This document shows positions 1-8,830 of a stretch of 64,000 bases of DNA, one piece after another; the stretch's first letter is position 1; each line of letters begins with the position of its first letter. The stretch lies in assembly GCF_025506355.1 (NCBI RefSeq), contig NZ_JANZYP010000023.1:1-64000 (forward strand). Reading direction: 5' to 3'. Source of the DNA: Sphaerisporangium corydalis (GTDB taxonomy: Bacteria > Actinomycetota > Actinomycetes > Streptosporangiales > Streptosporangiaceae). The translations under genes and the position numbers were made by a program. The notes beneath the pieces are model-generated. The model was not told the origin of the DNA. It saw only the letters and a list, made by a program, of their open reading frames with translations, and made no database searches.

Positions 1-138
1 GGGGAAATGGGGGGGTGTCTCGAGGGGTGGCGGGTGGGAAGGGGGGATAAGTGCAGGTAGATGGGGTGTCGTCCTGGAACCGCGCCAAGATTTTTCTGAG
101 CCGGACGGCTCGTTGCTCTCGCGAGTGGGTACGTCACG

Positions 139-162
139 TTACGATTTGAATGCGAATCGTAA
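139..162. promoter_or_regulatory. inverted repeat upstream of mreB
   Basis: Two 8-base arms, TTACGATT (139-146) and AATCGTAA (155-162), are exact inverted repeats separated by 8 bases. The element lies 38 bases before the mreB start, in a leader with no gene (1-199), so an operator or promoter element is plausible. No regulator is assigned. The rest of 1-138 is G-rich and shows nothing I can support. Confidence 0.35.
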
Positions 163-182
163 TCTCTCGCGAACGACCTGAA

Positions 183-197
183 GGAAGGTTTCCTTCC
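183..197 (+). promoter_or_regulatory. hairpin holding the mreB ribosome binding site
   Basis: The Shine-Dalgarno sequence GGAAGG (183-188) is followed by TTT and then its exact complement CCTTCC (192-197), ending two bases before the mreB ATG. The stem would hide the ribosome binding site, so translation of mreB may be self-limited. This is read directly from the bases; the effect is inference. Confidence 0.4.
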
Positions 198-199
198 CC

Positions 200-1231
200 A
201 TGGGCAGCAAGCTGGCATTCCTCGGCCGTGACATGGCCGTCGACCTGGGCACGGCCAACACGTTGGTCTACGTGCGCGGGCGCGGCATCGTGCTCAACGA
301 GCCGTCGGTGGTCGCGATCAACACCACCACCGGCAAGATCGTGGCAGTGGGCATCGAGGCCAAGCGGATGATTGGCCGGACGCCCGGCAACATCGTGGCG
401 ATACGCCCGCTGAAGGACGGCGTGATCGCCGACTTCGACGTGACAGAGCGCATGTTGCGCTATTTCATCCAACGGGTGCACAAACGGCGACACTTCGCCA
501 AGCCGCGGATCATCGTGGCCGTTCCCAGCGGCATCACGGGAGTCGAGCAACGAGCCGTCAAGGAAGCCGGGTACCAGGCCGGCGCGCGCCGGGTGTACAT
601 CATCGAGGAGCCGATGGCGGCCGCGATCGGTGCCCGGCTGCCCGTTCACGAGCCCACCGGCAACATGGTGGTGGACATCGGAGGCGGCACCACCGAGGTC
701 GCGATCATCTCCATGGGCGGCATCGTGACGAGCCAGTCCATCCGGGTCGGCGGTGACGAGCTCGACCAGGCGATCATCGCCTTCGCGAAGAAGGAGTACT
801 CCCTGATGCTCGGGGAGCGCACCGCCGAGGAGATCAAGATCGCGATCGGCTCGGCGTGCCCGGTCGGGGACGACTGTCACGCCGAGATCCGGGGACGCGA
901 CCTGGTCACCGGGCTGCCCAAGACGATCGTGGTGTCGGCGGACGAGATCCGCAAGGCCACCGAGGAGCCGCTCAAGTCCATCGTCGACGCCGTCAAGTCG
1001 ACGCTGGACAAGTGCCCTCCCGAGCTGTCGGGCGACCTCATGGACCGGGGCGTGGCCCTCACCGGCGGCGGGGCGCTGCTGAAGGGCATGGACGACCGCC
1101 TGCGCGACGAGACCGGCATGCCCATCCACCTCGTCGAGAACGCCCTCGACTCGGTGGCGCTCGGCTCGGGCAAGTGCGTCGAGGAGTTCGAGGTCCTGCA
1201 GCAGGTGCTGGTGCCGGAGCCGAGGCACTGA
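200..1231 (+). CDS. mreB: rod shape-determining protein MreB
   Basis: Bacterial actin that polymerises on the inner face of the membrane and positions the peptidoglycan elongation or spore-wall machinery. The 343-residue protein has the full actin-fold signature: the phosphate-1 loop DLGTANT near residue 14, the phosphate-2 loop DIGGGT at 159-164 and a C-terminal GGGALL adenosine loop. Length is normal for the family. The ATG at 200 follows GGAAGG. It is the first gene of mreB-mreC-mreD-mrdA-rodA, all on this strand with 4-base overlaps after mreC, so the products are probably made together. Confidence 0.97.
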   Translation: MGSKLAFLGRDMAVDLGTANTLVYVRGRGIVLNEPSVVAINTTTGKIVAVGIEAKRMIGRTPGNIVAIRPLKDGVIADFDVTERMLRYFIQRVHKRRHFAKPRIIVAVPSGITGVEQRAVKEAGYQAGARRVYIIEEPMAAAIGARLPVHEPTGNMVVDIGGGTTEVAIISMGGIVTSQSIRVGGDELDQAIIAFAKKEYSLMLGERTAEEIKIAIGSACPVGDDCHAEIRGRDLVTGLPKTIVVSADEIRKATEEPLKSIVDAVKSTLDKCPPELSGDLMDRGVALTGGGALLKGMDDRLRDETGMPIHLVENALDSVALGSGKCVEEFEVLQQVLVPEPRH

Positions 1232-1264
1232 TGGAGCAGGGGCTTTGATGGGGCCGGGACGCTG

Positions 1265-2971
1265 ATGAGGGATACCCGCCGTGCGCGGTTGATCCTTGGC
1301 CTGTTGCTGGCCGTGGCGCTCGTCCTGATCACCGTCGACCACCGCCAGCGCGGTGACTCGCTGTTCGACCCCGTCCGCGCCGTCGGGGCGTCGCTGTTCG
1401 GCGTGGCCGAGCGGGCGGGCACCGGCGTCGCGCGGCCGGTGGGCGACTTCATCGACACGTTCACCTCCGCACCGGAGTCCAAGAGGCGCATCGAGGTGCT
1501 GCGCGCGGAGAACGCCAGGCTGAGGCGGGAGCTGACCGCCCACAGCCTCGACCGCGAGAGGTCCGCCGAACTGACCCGCATGCTGGGGCTGTCCGGCCTC
1601 GGCGGGTACCGCGTGGTGGCGGCGCAGGTGATCGCCAGGCGGGGGGTGCCGGGGTTCGAGGACGCGGTCGAGATCGACGCGGGCACGGGCGACGGCGTGA
1701 AGCCGGAGATGACCGTGCTCAATGGGGACGGTCTGGTCGGCCGGGTCGTCCATACCGCGCCGGCGTCCGCCACGGTGGTCTTGCTGACCGACCCGGCGTC
1801 GTCGGCGGGGGCGCGTGTGGAGGGGAGCAACGAGATCGGCCTGATCACCGGTCTCGGCCCGGTCGCCGAGGGGCGGCTCGTCCGCTTCCGGCTCCTCGAC
1901 GCCGCCGCGCCGCTGACCGCCGGGCGGCGCATCGTCAGCTTCGGCTCCCAGCACGGCATGCCGTACGCGCCGGGGGTGCCGCTCGGCACCATCCAGCGCG
2001 TGGAGGCCACGCCCGGCGAGCTCACGCGGGTGGCGTACGCGCGGCCGTTCGTGGACTTCAACGCGCTCGACGTCGTCGGGGTGGTCGTCCAGGCGCCGCA
2101 GCGTGATCCCCGGGACGCGATGCTCCCCAAACCCCCCGCGGCGGCGGCACGCGCCGATTCCGTCACACCGCCGCACCGTACGTCTCCCCCCGCCTCGCCG
2201 TCGCCCGTGCCGTCCTCGACGGCACGGGGTGCGCGTGAGGGGGGCCGAGGGCAGCCGGGCGCCACGCGGGCGCGCCCGGTACGGGTCCAGCGGCCCCAGG
2301 CCCGGTCACGCCCGAACGGCGCGCACGGGCGTCCGTCCGGGGTCCGCCATCCGGCGAGCGGCCGCCGTCCGAGCAGCGCTCGCGCTCGTCCGGGTGGCGC
2401 CGTGGCTCGCCCGGATGGTGCCGCGGCCCGCCCGGGTGGCGGAGGGCGCGCCCGCTCCACCAAGGATCACGCGGCTCGGGACGGCGACCAGCACCGTCCC
2501 GCGGGCAGGCGAGATCACCCCACCAAGATCCGCGAGCACACCGCCCGCGCCTCCGGCGGCGGCGAACGCGGGCACCGTCGATCAAGGAGCGACGAGCTCG
2601 AACGGTCGCACGCCGCCGCGCCTGGAGGCTCGGTGGAGCGCTTGCGGGGTGTGGCGTTCGGAGCGTTGAGGAGTGGCGTCTCCAAGGGCTCGCGTGCTGC
2701 TGCGCCCGGGGGTGCGGGGGCCGGGGGCCCAGAGCGGTTCCGGGGTGTGGTGGTCGGGGTGTTCAGGAGGGGTGTGCCTGGGTGGCTGGGGGGTGACGGT
2801 TCCGGGGGTTCGGGTGCGGGAGCGGCTCCGGGGTGTGGCGGTCGGGGTGACCGGGTGGGGTCGTGTTCGTGGGGCGGGGGCGTCGAGTTGTCGAGGGGGA
2901 GTGGGGCCGGCCGGGTGGTGGGGGTTGTGAGGGGGGCGTGGCGAGGTGGGCGAGAGGACATGAAGGCGTGA
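1265..2971 (+). CDS. mreC: rod shape-determining protein MreC with long disordered tail
   Basis: Periplasm-facing scaffold that links MreB filaments to PBP2 and RodA. A membrane anchor (about residues 9-24) is followed by a coiled coil (about 75-110, rich in E, L and R) and the double beta-barrel MreC domain, ending near residue 280. The remaining ~285 residues are a tail of A, G, P, R and S unlike the usual MreC end; typical family members are about 280-350 residues. The frame stays open for 850 bases and ends in a GTGA overlap with mreD, which argues the tail is translated. From about 2635 the coding strand becomes extremely G-rich with imperfect repeats. The tail could also be low-complexity expansion without function. 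Confidence 0.92.
   Translation: MRDTRRARLILGLLLAVALVLITVDHRQRGDSLFDPVRAVGASLFGVAERAGTGVARPVGDFIDTFTSAPESKRRIEVLRAENARLRRELTAHSLDRERSAELTRMLGLSGLGGYRVVAAQVIARRGVPGFEDAVEIDAGTGDGVKPEMTVLNGDGLVGRVVHTAPASATVVLLTDPASSAGARVEGSNEIGLITGLGPVAEGRLVRFRLLDAAAPLTAGRRIVSFGSQHGMPYAPGVPLGTIQRVEATPGELTRVAYARPFVDFNALDVVGVVVQAPQRDPRDAMLPKPPAAAARADSVTPPHRTSPPASPSPVPSSTARGAREGGRGQPGATRARPVRVQRPQARSRPNGAHGRPSGVRHPASGRRPSSARARPGGAVARPDGAAARPGGGGRARSTKDHAARDGDQHRPAGRRDHPTKIREHTARASGGGERGHRRSRSDELERSHAAAPGGSVERLRGVAFGALRSGVSKGSRAAAPGGAGAGGPERFRGVVVGVFRRGVPGWLGGDGSGGSGAGAAPGCGGRGDRVGSCSWGGGVELSRGSGAGRVVGVVRGAWRGGREDMKA
2635..2855 (+). repeat. G-rich imperfect repeats in mreC tail
   Basis: Three copies of a unit reading roughly GAGCGSTTSCGGGGTGTGG followed by a CGGGGTG-like end occur at about 2635, 2731 and 2819, spaced 96 and 88 bases. 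Copies 1 and 2 are in the same reading frame (protein motif ERxRGV..G); copy 3 is in another frame, which suggests duplication followed by indels. Between copies 1 and 2 lie three G5 runs within 20 bases, a strong quadruplex-forming pattern. Confidence 0.6.
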
Positions 2972-3498
2972 TCCGAGCGATGGCGGCGGTCCTGCTCGTC
3001 GGCCTGATCATGGTCGTGCAGGTCACCGTCGTGAACCGCCTTCCGCTGCCGGGCGGCGGCGGCCCTGACCTGGTGCTGCTCGGGGTGGTGGTGTTCGCGC
3101 TGGCGCGCGGCGCGGTGGGCGGCGCCGCGATCGGCTTCGCCATGGGATTCGGCACCGACGTGCTGCCGCCCGCCGCCCATGTCATGGGCCAGTACGCCCT
3201 GGTCTTCTGCCTGGTGGGCTTCATGGTGGGCCGCGCGGCCGAGCGGGCACCGGGCTCGTCGGCGGTCGCGGTCATCGTCGCGGTGATGCTCGCGCCGGTC
3301 ATGTCGGCCGGGGTGGGCGGGCTGCTCGGCGATCCCCGCGCCGACTGGCGGACGCTGGCCGCGCTGTGGCCGTCCCTGGTGATGTACAACCTCGCCCTCG
3401 CGGCGCTGATCTTCTGGGTGGTGTCCCGGTTCTCCCGCGAGCGCCGCAGGCGCGCGGCGGTGCCCACCGGCGCCTACCCGGTCCGGAGGCATGTGTGA
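2968..3498 (+). CDS. mreD: rod shape-determining protein MreD
   Basis: Small integral membrane partner of MreC and RodA. The 176-residue protein has about five hydrophobic segments and ends in a basic cytoplasmic tail. The GTG at 2968 overlaps the mreC stop (GTGA), giving translational coupling; a longer open frame beginning at 2863 would lie inside the mreC tail and lacks a membrane signal, so it was not used. The stop overlaps the next gene's GTG start. Confidence 0.9.
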   Translation: MIRAMAAVLLVGLIMVVQVTVVNRLPLPGGGGPDLVLLGVVVFALARGAVGGAAIGFAMGFGTDVLPPAAHVMGQYALVFCLVGFMVGRAAERAPGSSAVAVIVAVMLAPVMSAGVGGLLGDPRADWRTLAALWPSLVMYNLALAALIFWVVSRFSRERRRRAAVPTGAYPVRRHV

Positions 3499-5543
3499 TC
3501 CGGGTCCGGTCCAGGCTGGTGGTGCTGCAGTTCCTCGTGCTGACCCTGCTCACCGTCCTGACCCTGCGCCTGTGGCAGGTGCAGGTCGTGCGCGGGGCCC
3601 AGTTCGTGGCGGCGGCCACTGAGACCCGCACCCGCGACGTGATCGTCCCGGCGGTGCGCGGGCAGATCCTGGACGCCGCCGGGCGGCCCCTGGTGCGCAA
3701 CCGCACGGCGCTGGTGGTCTCGATCGACCGCGCCGAGATCGAGCGCATGCGGGACGGCGGCAAGGCCGTGCTCAAACGGCTGGCGGCGGTGCTCGGCCGT
3801 CCGGTCAAGGAGCTGCGGGAACGCGTCCGCCCGTGCGGGCCGCATGTGACCCGCCCCTGCTGGCCCGGTTCGCTCTACTCGCCGATCCCCATCGACGACA
3901 ACGTCAGCCCCCGGGAGGCGCTGCAGATCCTGGAGCGGCAGGAGGACTTCCCCGGAGTCATCGCCGAGGTGCAGGCCGTCCGGGAGTACCCGCTCGGCGC
4001 GGGCGCCTCGCAGACCCTGGGCTACTTGCAGCCGGTCACCGAAGAGGAGCTGACCAAGCGGTCCAGCCTCAAGGCGAACTTCTCCGGTGTCGACCTCGTG
4101 GGCAGGGACGGCCTCGAGTACGTCTACGACGAGGCCCTGCGCGGGTCGCCGGGGCTGCGCAGGGTCCAGGTGGACCGTATGGGCAAGGTCCTCGGGGTCG
4201 AGCGGCAGACCTCGCCGGTGCCGGGCGACATCCTGATCACGAACATGGACGCGAACGTGCAGAAGGTCGTGGACCGGGCGCTCGCGAACGCGATGAAGAA
4301 CGCGCCGAAGGCCGACGGCGCCGCGGCGGTCGTCCTGGACGTGAAGACCGGCGGGGTGATCGCGATCGGGAGCATGCCCGGCTACGACCCGGCGGTCTGG
4401 GCCGGCGGCATCTCCGAGAAGGACTACCAGCGGCTGCTGTCGGAGAAGGCGGGCCTGCCGCTGATCTCCCGGGCCACCCACGGCCAGTACGCGCCCGGCT
4501 CGACGTTCAAGATCTCCTCGGTGTCCTCGATGATCAGGGACGGCTATCCGCTGCGCGGGAAGTACGACTGCCCGGGCGCCGTCGACGTCGGGGGCCGGTC
4601 GTTCCACAACTTCCACGGCATCGGCATGGGCGTGATAGATCTCCACACGGCCCTGGTGAAGTCCTGTGACACGATCTTCTACCAGGCGGCCAACGAGATG
4701 TGGCGGCGTGACGGCGGGAACACGCCCGTGCGGCACCCCAAGGAGCCGATGACCACCACGGCCAGGGCGTTCGGGTTCGGGCGGAAGACCGGCATCGACC
4801 TGCCGGGGGAGGTGGCCGGGCGGGTGCCCGGCCGCGAGTGGAAGAAGAGCCTCTGGGCGGCCACGAAGCACCTGAGCTGCGCGCGGGCCAGGACCGGGTA
4901 CCCGGAGGTCGAGAAGAAGGACCCCTCCCGGGCCGCCTACCTGAAGACGCTGGCCCACGAGAACTGCGTCGAGGGGTTCGAGTGGCACGTCAGCGAGGCC
5001 GCGAACCTCTCCATCGGGCAGGGGGACGTGCTGGTCACGCCGCTGCAGCTCGCGGCGGCGTACGCGGCCCTGGTGGGCGACGGCAGGCTGCGCAGCCCGC
5101 GCATCGCCAAGGCGCTCGTCCGGCCCGACGGCACGCGGGTGCAGGAGATCGAGTCTCCGGTGACCGGCCGGCTGCCGATCGACAAGGAGACCCGCGACTA
5201 CATCCACGCCGCGCTCAGCGAGGTGACCTCCGACGGCACGGCCGCCGGCGCCTTCAGCGGCTTCCCGATGAACGTGGTGAAGATCGGCGGCAAGACCGGT
5301 ACGGCCGAGGTCTACGGCAAGGAGGACACCTCCTGGTTCGCCTCGTTCGCCCCGGCCGCCGACCCGAGGTTCGTGGTCGTCGTCACGATCTCGCAGGGAG
5401 GCCAGGGCGCCATGGCCGCCGCCCCGGCCGCGCGGGAGATCTACGAGGGCATCTACGGCATCAAGGGCAAGGCGGCCCTGCCGGACGGCAAGCCGGCCAC
5501 GCGCCTCCCGGCGATCAGGCGGGACGGGACGGTGGTCCAGTGA
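3495..5543 (+). CDS. mrdA: penicillin-binding protein 2 (class B transpeptidase)
   Basis: Transpeptidase that cross-links new peptidoglycan with the glycosyltransferase RodA. One N-terminal membrane segment (about residues 8-25) is followed by a dimerisation domain with the RGQILDAAGRPL motif and the transpeptidase domain. All three catalytic motifs are visible: STFK with Ser336, SCD at 390-392 and KTG at 600-602. Length is 682 residues, normal for the family. The GTG at 3495 overlaps the mreD stop; a longer frame from 3366 runs inside mreD. Confidence 0.95.
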   Translation: MIRVRSRLVVLQFLVLTLLTVLTLRLWQVQVVRGAQFVAAATETRTRDVIVPAVRGQILDAAGRPLVRNRTALVVSIDRAEIERMRDGGKAVLKRLAAVLGRPVKELRERVRPCGPHVTRPCWPGSLYSPIPIDDNVSPREALQILERQEDFPGVIAEVQAVREYPLGAGASQTLGYLQPVTEEELTKRSSLKANFSGVDLVGRDGLEYVYDEALRGSPGLRRVQVDRMGKVLGVERQTSPVPGDILITNMDANVQKVVDRALANAMKNAPKADGAAAVVLDVKTGGVIAIGSMPGYDPAVWAGGISEKDYQRLLSEKAGLPLISRATHGQYAPGSTFKISSVSSMIRDGYPLRGKYDCPGAVDVGGRSFHNFHGIGMGVIDLHTALVKSCDTIFYQAANEMWRRDGGNTPVRHPKEPMTTTARAFGFGRKTGIDLPGEVAGRVPGREWKKSLWAATKHLSCARARTGYPEVEKKDPSRAAYLKTLAHENCVEGFEWHVSEAANLSIGQGDVLVTPLQLAAAYAALVGDGRLRSPRIAKALVRPDGTRVQEIESPVTGRLPIDKETRDYIHAALSEVTSDGTAAGAFSGFPMNVVKIGGKTGTAEVYGKEDTSWFASFAPAADPRFVVVVTISQGGQGAMAAAPAAREIYEGIYGIKGKAALPDGKPATRLPAIRRDGTVVQ

Positions 5544-6703
5544 ACCAGGCCCTGGTGCCGCGCGACCGCTCCTTCGTCCGCAGGGCGATGGGCGCGCAGT
5601 CGGCGGTGTGGCGGGTCGACGGGGTGCTGCTGGTCGCGGTCATGGCGTTGTCGATCATCGGCACGCTGCTGGTGTGGTCCTCGACGCGCACCTGGGCTGC
5701 GGGTGCGCCGACGGGGATGGTCAAGAAGCACGTGCTCAACCTCGCCATCGGGTGGGTGCTGTGCGGCATCGCCGCGCTGGCCGACCAGCGGACGCTGCGG
5801 ATCTACGCGCCCGCCGTGTACGGGGTGGCGCTTCTCGGGCTGCTCGCGGTGATCACCCCGCTCGGCTCGACGATCAACGGGTCGCATTCGTGGATCCTGC
5901 TGGGCGGCGGGTTCGCGGTCCAGCCGTCGGAGCTGGCGAAACCGGCGCTGATCCTCATGTTGAGCGCGCTGCTCGCCGAGCCCGCCCCGGGCACCGACCG
6001 GCCCCGGACGCTCGACTTGCTGCTGTGCGTCGCCGCCGCGGCCATCGCGATGGGCATGGTCATGCTCCAGCCCGACTTCGGCACCACGATGGTGCTCGCG
6101 GTGATCACCGGTGGCACCCTGATCTTCGCCGGCCTGCGGAAGCGCTACATCGCCGGGCTGGCCGTGGCGGCGGGGTCGGCGGCGGCGGCCGTGTGGCTCC
6201 TCGGCCTGCTCAAGCCATACCAGGTGGCGCGGTTCACGGCGTTCATCAACCCGGCCAACGACCCGCGCGGAGCGGGGTACAACAGCACCCAGGCGCTGAT
6301 CGCGATCGGGTCGGGGGAGCTGTTCGGCAAGGGGCTGTTCCACGGCGGGCAGACCACGGGGCGGTTCGTCCCCGAGCAGCACACCGACTTCATCTTCACC
6401 GTGGTGGGCGAGGAGTTCGGGTTCCTCGGCTCGGTCACGGTGGTGGCGCTGCTCGGCGTGGTGCTGCTGCGCGGCCTGCGCATCGCCCGGCATTGCGAGA
6501 ACCGGTTCGGCGCGCTGGTGGTCGGCGGCGTCGTGTGCTGGTTCGCCTTCCAGACGTTCATCAACGTCGGGATGACCATCGGCATCATGCCGATCACCGG
6601 GGTCCCGCTGCCGTTCGTGTCCTACGGGGGGACCGCGACGTTCGCCAACATGATCGCCCTCGGGTTACTGCAGGCGATCCACATCCGCGAGCGCGCGTAC
6701 TAG
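5540..6703 (+). CDS. rodA: SEDS peptidoglycan polymerase RodA
   Basis: Polytopic membrane glycosyltransferase of the SEDS (FtsW/RodA/SpoVE) family that polymerises lipid II together with PBP2. The 387-residue protein shows about ten membrane segments, the family pattern NGSHSWILLG, the conserved QPSELAKP, the DFIFTVVGEEFG loop and the terminal PLPFVSYGG motif. The GTG at 5540 overlaps the mrdA stop, and the gene closes the wall-elongation operon. Confidence 0.95.
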   Translation: MNQALVPRDRSFVRRAMGAQSAVWRVDGVLLVAVMALSIIGTLLVWSSTRTWAAGAPTGMVKKHVLNLAIGWVLCGIAALADQRTLRIYAPAVYGVALLGLLAVITPLGSTINGSHSWILLGGGFAVQPSELAKPALILMLSALLAEPAPGTDRPRTLDLLLCVAAAAIAMGMVMLQPDFGTTMVLAVITGGTLIFAGLRKRYIAGLAVAAGSAAAAVWLLGLLKPYQVARFTAFINPANDPRGAGYNSTQALIAIGSGELFGKGLFHGGQTTGRFVPEQHTDFIFTVVGEEFGFLGSVTVVALLGVVLLRGLRIARHCENRFGALVVGGVVCWFAFQTFINVGMTIGIMPITGVPLPFVSYGGTATFANMIALGLLQAIHIRERAY

Positions 6704-6747
6704 GCCGCTGGCGCGAGCCCCGGCGGGCAGGAACTACGCTTGGGGGC

Positions 6748-8670
6748 ATGTCTGTCGAGTCGCTGTTCCCCCGCCTGGAACCGCTCCTGCCCAAGGTGCA
6801 GAAGCCGATCCAGTATGTGGGGGGTGAGCTCAACTCGACCGTCAAGGACTGGGACGACGCCAGCGTCCACTGGGCGCTGATGTACCCGGACGCCTATGAG
6901 GTCGGGCTGCCCAACCAGGGTGTCGCGATCCTCTACGAGATCCTCAACGAGCTGCCGGGGACGCTGGCCGAGCGCACCTACGCCGTCTGGCCCGATCTCG
7001 AGGCGCTCATGCGCGAGCACGGAGTGCCGCAGTTCACCGTCGACGCCCACCGCCCGGTGCGTGCGTTCGACGTGCTGGGCGTGTCGTTCTCCACCGAGCT
7101 GGGCTACACCAACCTGCTCACGGCGCTCGACCTGGCCGGGATCCCGTTCACCGCGGCCGACCGTGGCGAGGACGACCCGATCGTGCTCGCGGGCGGCCAC
7201 GCGGCGTTCAACCCCGAGCCGGTCGCCGAGTTCCTGGACGCGGCGGTGCTCGGCGACGGCGAGCAGATCGCGATCGCCATCTCCGAGGTGATCCGCGAGT
7301 GGAAGGGCGAGGGGAGTCCCGGCGGGCGCGACGAGCTCCTGATGCGCCTGGCCTCGACCGGCGGGGTGTACGTCCCGAAGTTCTACGACGTGGAGTACCA
7401 CCCCGACGGGCGGATCAAGCGGGTCGCCCCCAACCGGTCGGGCGTGCCGTGGCGGGTGCAGAAGCACACGGTCATGGACCTCGACGAGTGGCCGTACCCC
7501 AAGAAGCCGCTGGTCCCGCTGGCGGAGACCGTGCACGAGCGGTTCAGCGTGGAGATCTTCCGGGGTTGCACCCGGGGCTGCCGGTTCTGCCAGGCCGGCA
7601 TGATCACCCGCCCGGTGCGGGAGCGGTCGATCACCACGATCGGCGACATGGTGGAGGCGGGCGTCAAGGAGTCCGGCTTCAACGAGGTCGGCCTGCTGTC
7701 GCTGTCCAGCGCCGACCACTCCGAGATCGCGGCGGTCGCCAAGGGCCTGGCCGACCGTTACGAGGGCACCAACACCAGCCTGTCGCTGCCCTCGACCCGG
7801 GTCGACGCGTTCAACATCGACCTGGCCAACGAGTTCTCGCGCAACGGGCGCCGCTCGGGGCTGACGTTCGCGCCCGAGGGCGGCTCCGAGCGCATGCGCA
7901 AGGTGATCAACAAGATGGTCACCGAAGAGGACCTGATCCGCACCGTCACCACGGCCTATGGCCAGGGCTGGCGCCAGGTGAAGCTGTACTTCATGTGCGG
8001 GCTGCCCACCGAGATGGACGAGGACGTCCTCGGCATCGCCGACCTGGCCAAGAAGGTCATCAAGGCGGGCCGTGAGATCACCGGTTCCCGTGACATCCGC
8101 TGCACGGTGTCCATCGGCGGGTTCGTGCCCAAGCCGCACACCCCGTTCCAGTGGGCCGCCCAGTGCGACCACGAGACCGTGGACCGCAGGCTCAGGCAGC
8201 TACGGGACTCCCTGCGCACCGACAAGCAGTACGGCAAGTCCATCGGCTTCCGCTACCACGACGGCCAGCCGTCGATCGTGGAGGGGCTGCTGTCCCGGGG
8301 CGACCGCAGGGTCGGCGCGGTGATCAGGGCCGTGTGGGAGGACGGTGGCCGTTTCGACGGCTGGAGCGAGCACTTCTCCTACAAGCGCTGGATGGACTGC
8401 GCCGAGCGGGCGCTGGCCGGTGAGCCGGTCGACGTCGACTGGTACACCACGCGCGAGCGCGAAGAGGTCGAGGTGCTCCCCTGGGACCACCTGGACGCCG
8501 GTCTCGACCGTGAGTGGCTCTGGCAGGACTGGCAGGACGCCACGACCGAGACCGAGGTCGAGGACTGCCGCTGGACCCCCTGCTACGACTGCGGGGTCTG
8601 TCCCACCATGGGGACGGAGATCCAGATCGGTCCGACGGGCCGGAAACTCCTCCCGCTGACCATCGTCTGA
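6748..8670 (+). CDS. radical SAM protein, TIGR03960 family
   Basis: Protein of 640 residues with an N-terminal B12-binding-like region and a radical-SAM core. The iron-sulfur motif CxxxCxxC is at Cys274, Cys278 and Cys281. A Cys-rich end (CYDCGVC near residue 617) may bind a second metal centre. The ATG at 6748 lies 44 bases after rodA. In many bacteria this protein is paired or fused with the DUF2344 protein, which is the next gene here; the substrate is unknown to me, and a role in RNA or cofactor modification is only a guess from the neighbourhood of rne. Confidence 0.88.
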   Translation: MSVESLFPRLEPLLPKVQKPIQYVGGELNSTVKDWDDASVHWALMYPDAYEVGLPNQGVAILYEILNELPGTLAERTYAVWPDLEALMREHGVPQFTVDAHRPVRAFDVLGVSFSTELGYTNLLTALDLAGIPFTAADRGEDDPIVLAGGHAAFNPEPVAEFLDAAVLGDGEQIAIAISEVIREWKGEGSPGGRDELLMRLASTGGVYVPKFYDVEYHPDGRIKRVAPNRSGVPWRVQKHTVMDLDEWPYPKKPLVPLAETVHERFSVEIFRGCTRGCRFCQAGMITRPVRERSITTIGDMVEAGVKESGFNEVGLLSLSSADHSEIAAVAKGLADRYEGTNTSLSLPSTRVDAFNIDLANEFSRNGRRSGLTFAPEGGSERMRKVINKMVTEEDLIRTVTTAYGQGWRQVKLYFMCGLPTEMDEDVLGIADLAKKVIKAGREITGSRDIRCTVSIGGFVPKPHTPFQWAAQCDHETVDRRLRQLRDSLRTDKQYGKSIGFRYHDGQPSIVEGLLSRGDRRVGAVIRAVWEDGGRFDGWSEHFSYKRWMDCAERALAGEPVDVDWYTTREREEVEVLPWDHLDAGLDREWLWQDWQDATTETEVEDCRWTPCYDCGVCPTMGTEIQIGPTGRKLLPLTIV

Positions 8671-8830
8671 CCCGCTGGATGGAAGCAAACACCGGTGGTA
8701 ACCGTTGACGAGATAGGCCATCCGGTCACGGTGGTCTAGCCTCTTCCCGGAAGACGTGCGACCGGGTGGCCCTGAGGGGCCCGTATCCTGGGAAGATGAC
8801 CGCCGACGCGAGACAGGAAGGATGACGTAG

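Noticed and set aside
134-2176. Long minus-strand open frame of 680 codons opposite mreB/mreC
   Set aside because: It is a GC-rich shadow of two well-recognised genes, full of His/Arg/Asp runs, and has no known domain.
3366-3494. Longer start for PBP2
   Set aside because: Inside mreD; the GTG at 3495 gives the proper membrane anchor and the coupled overlap.
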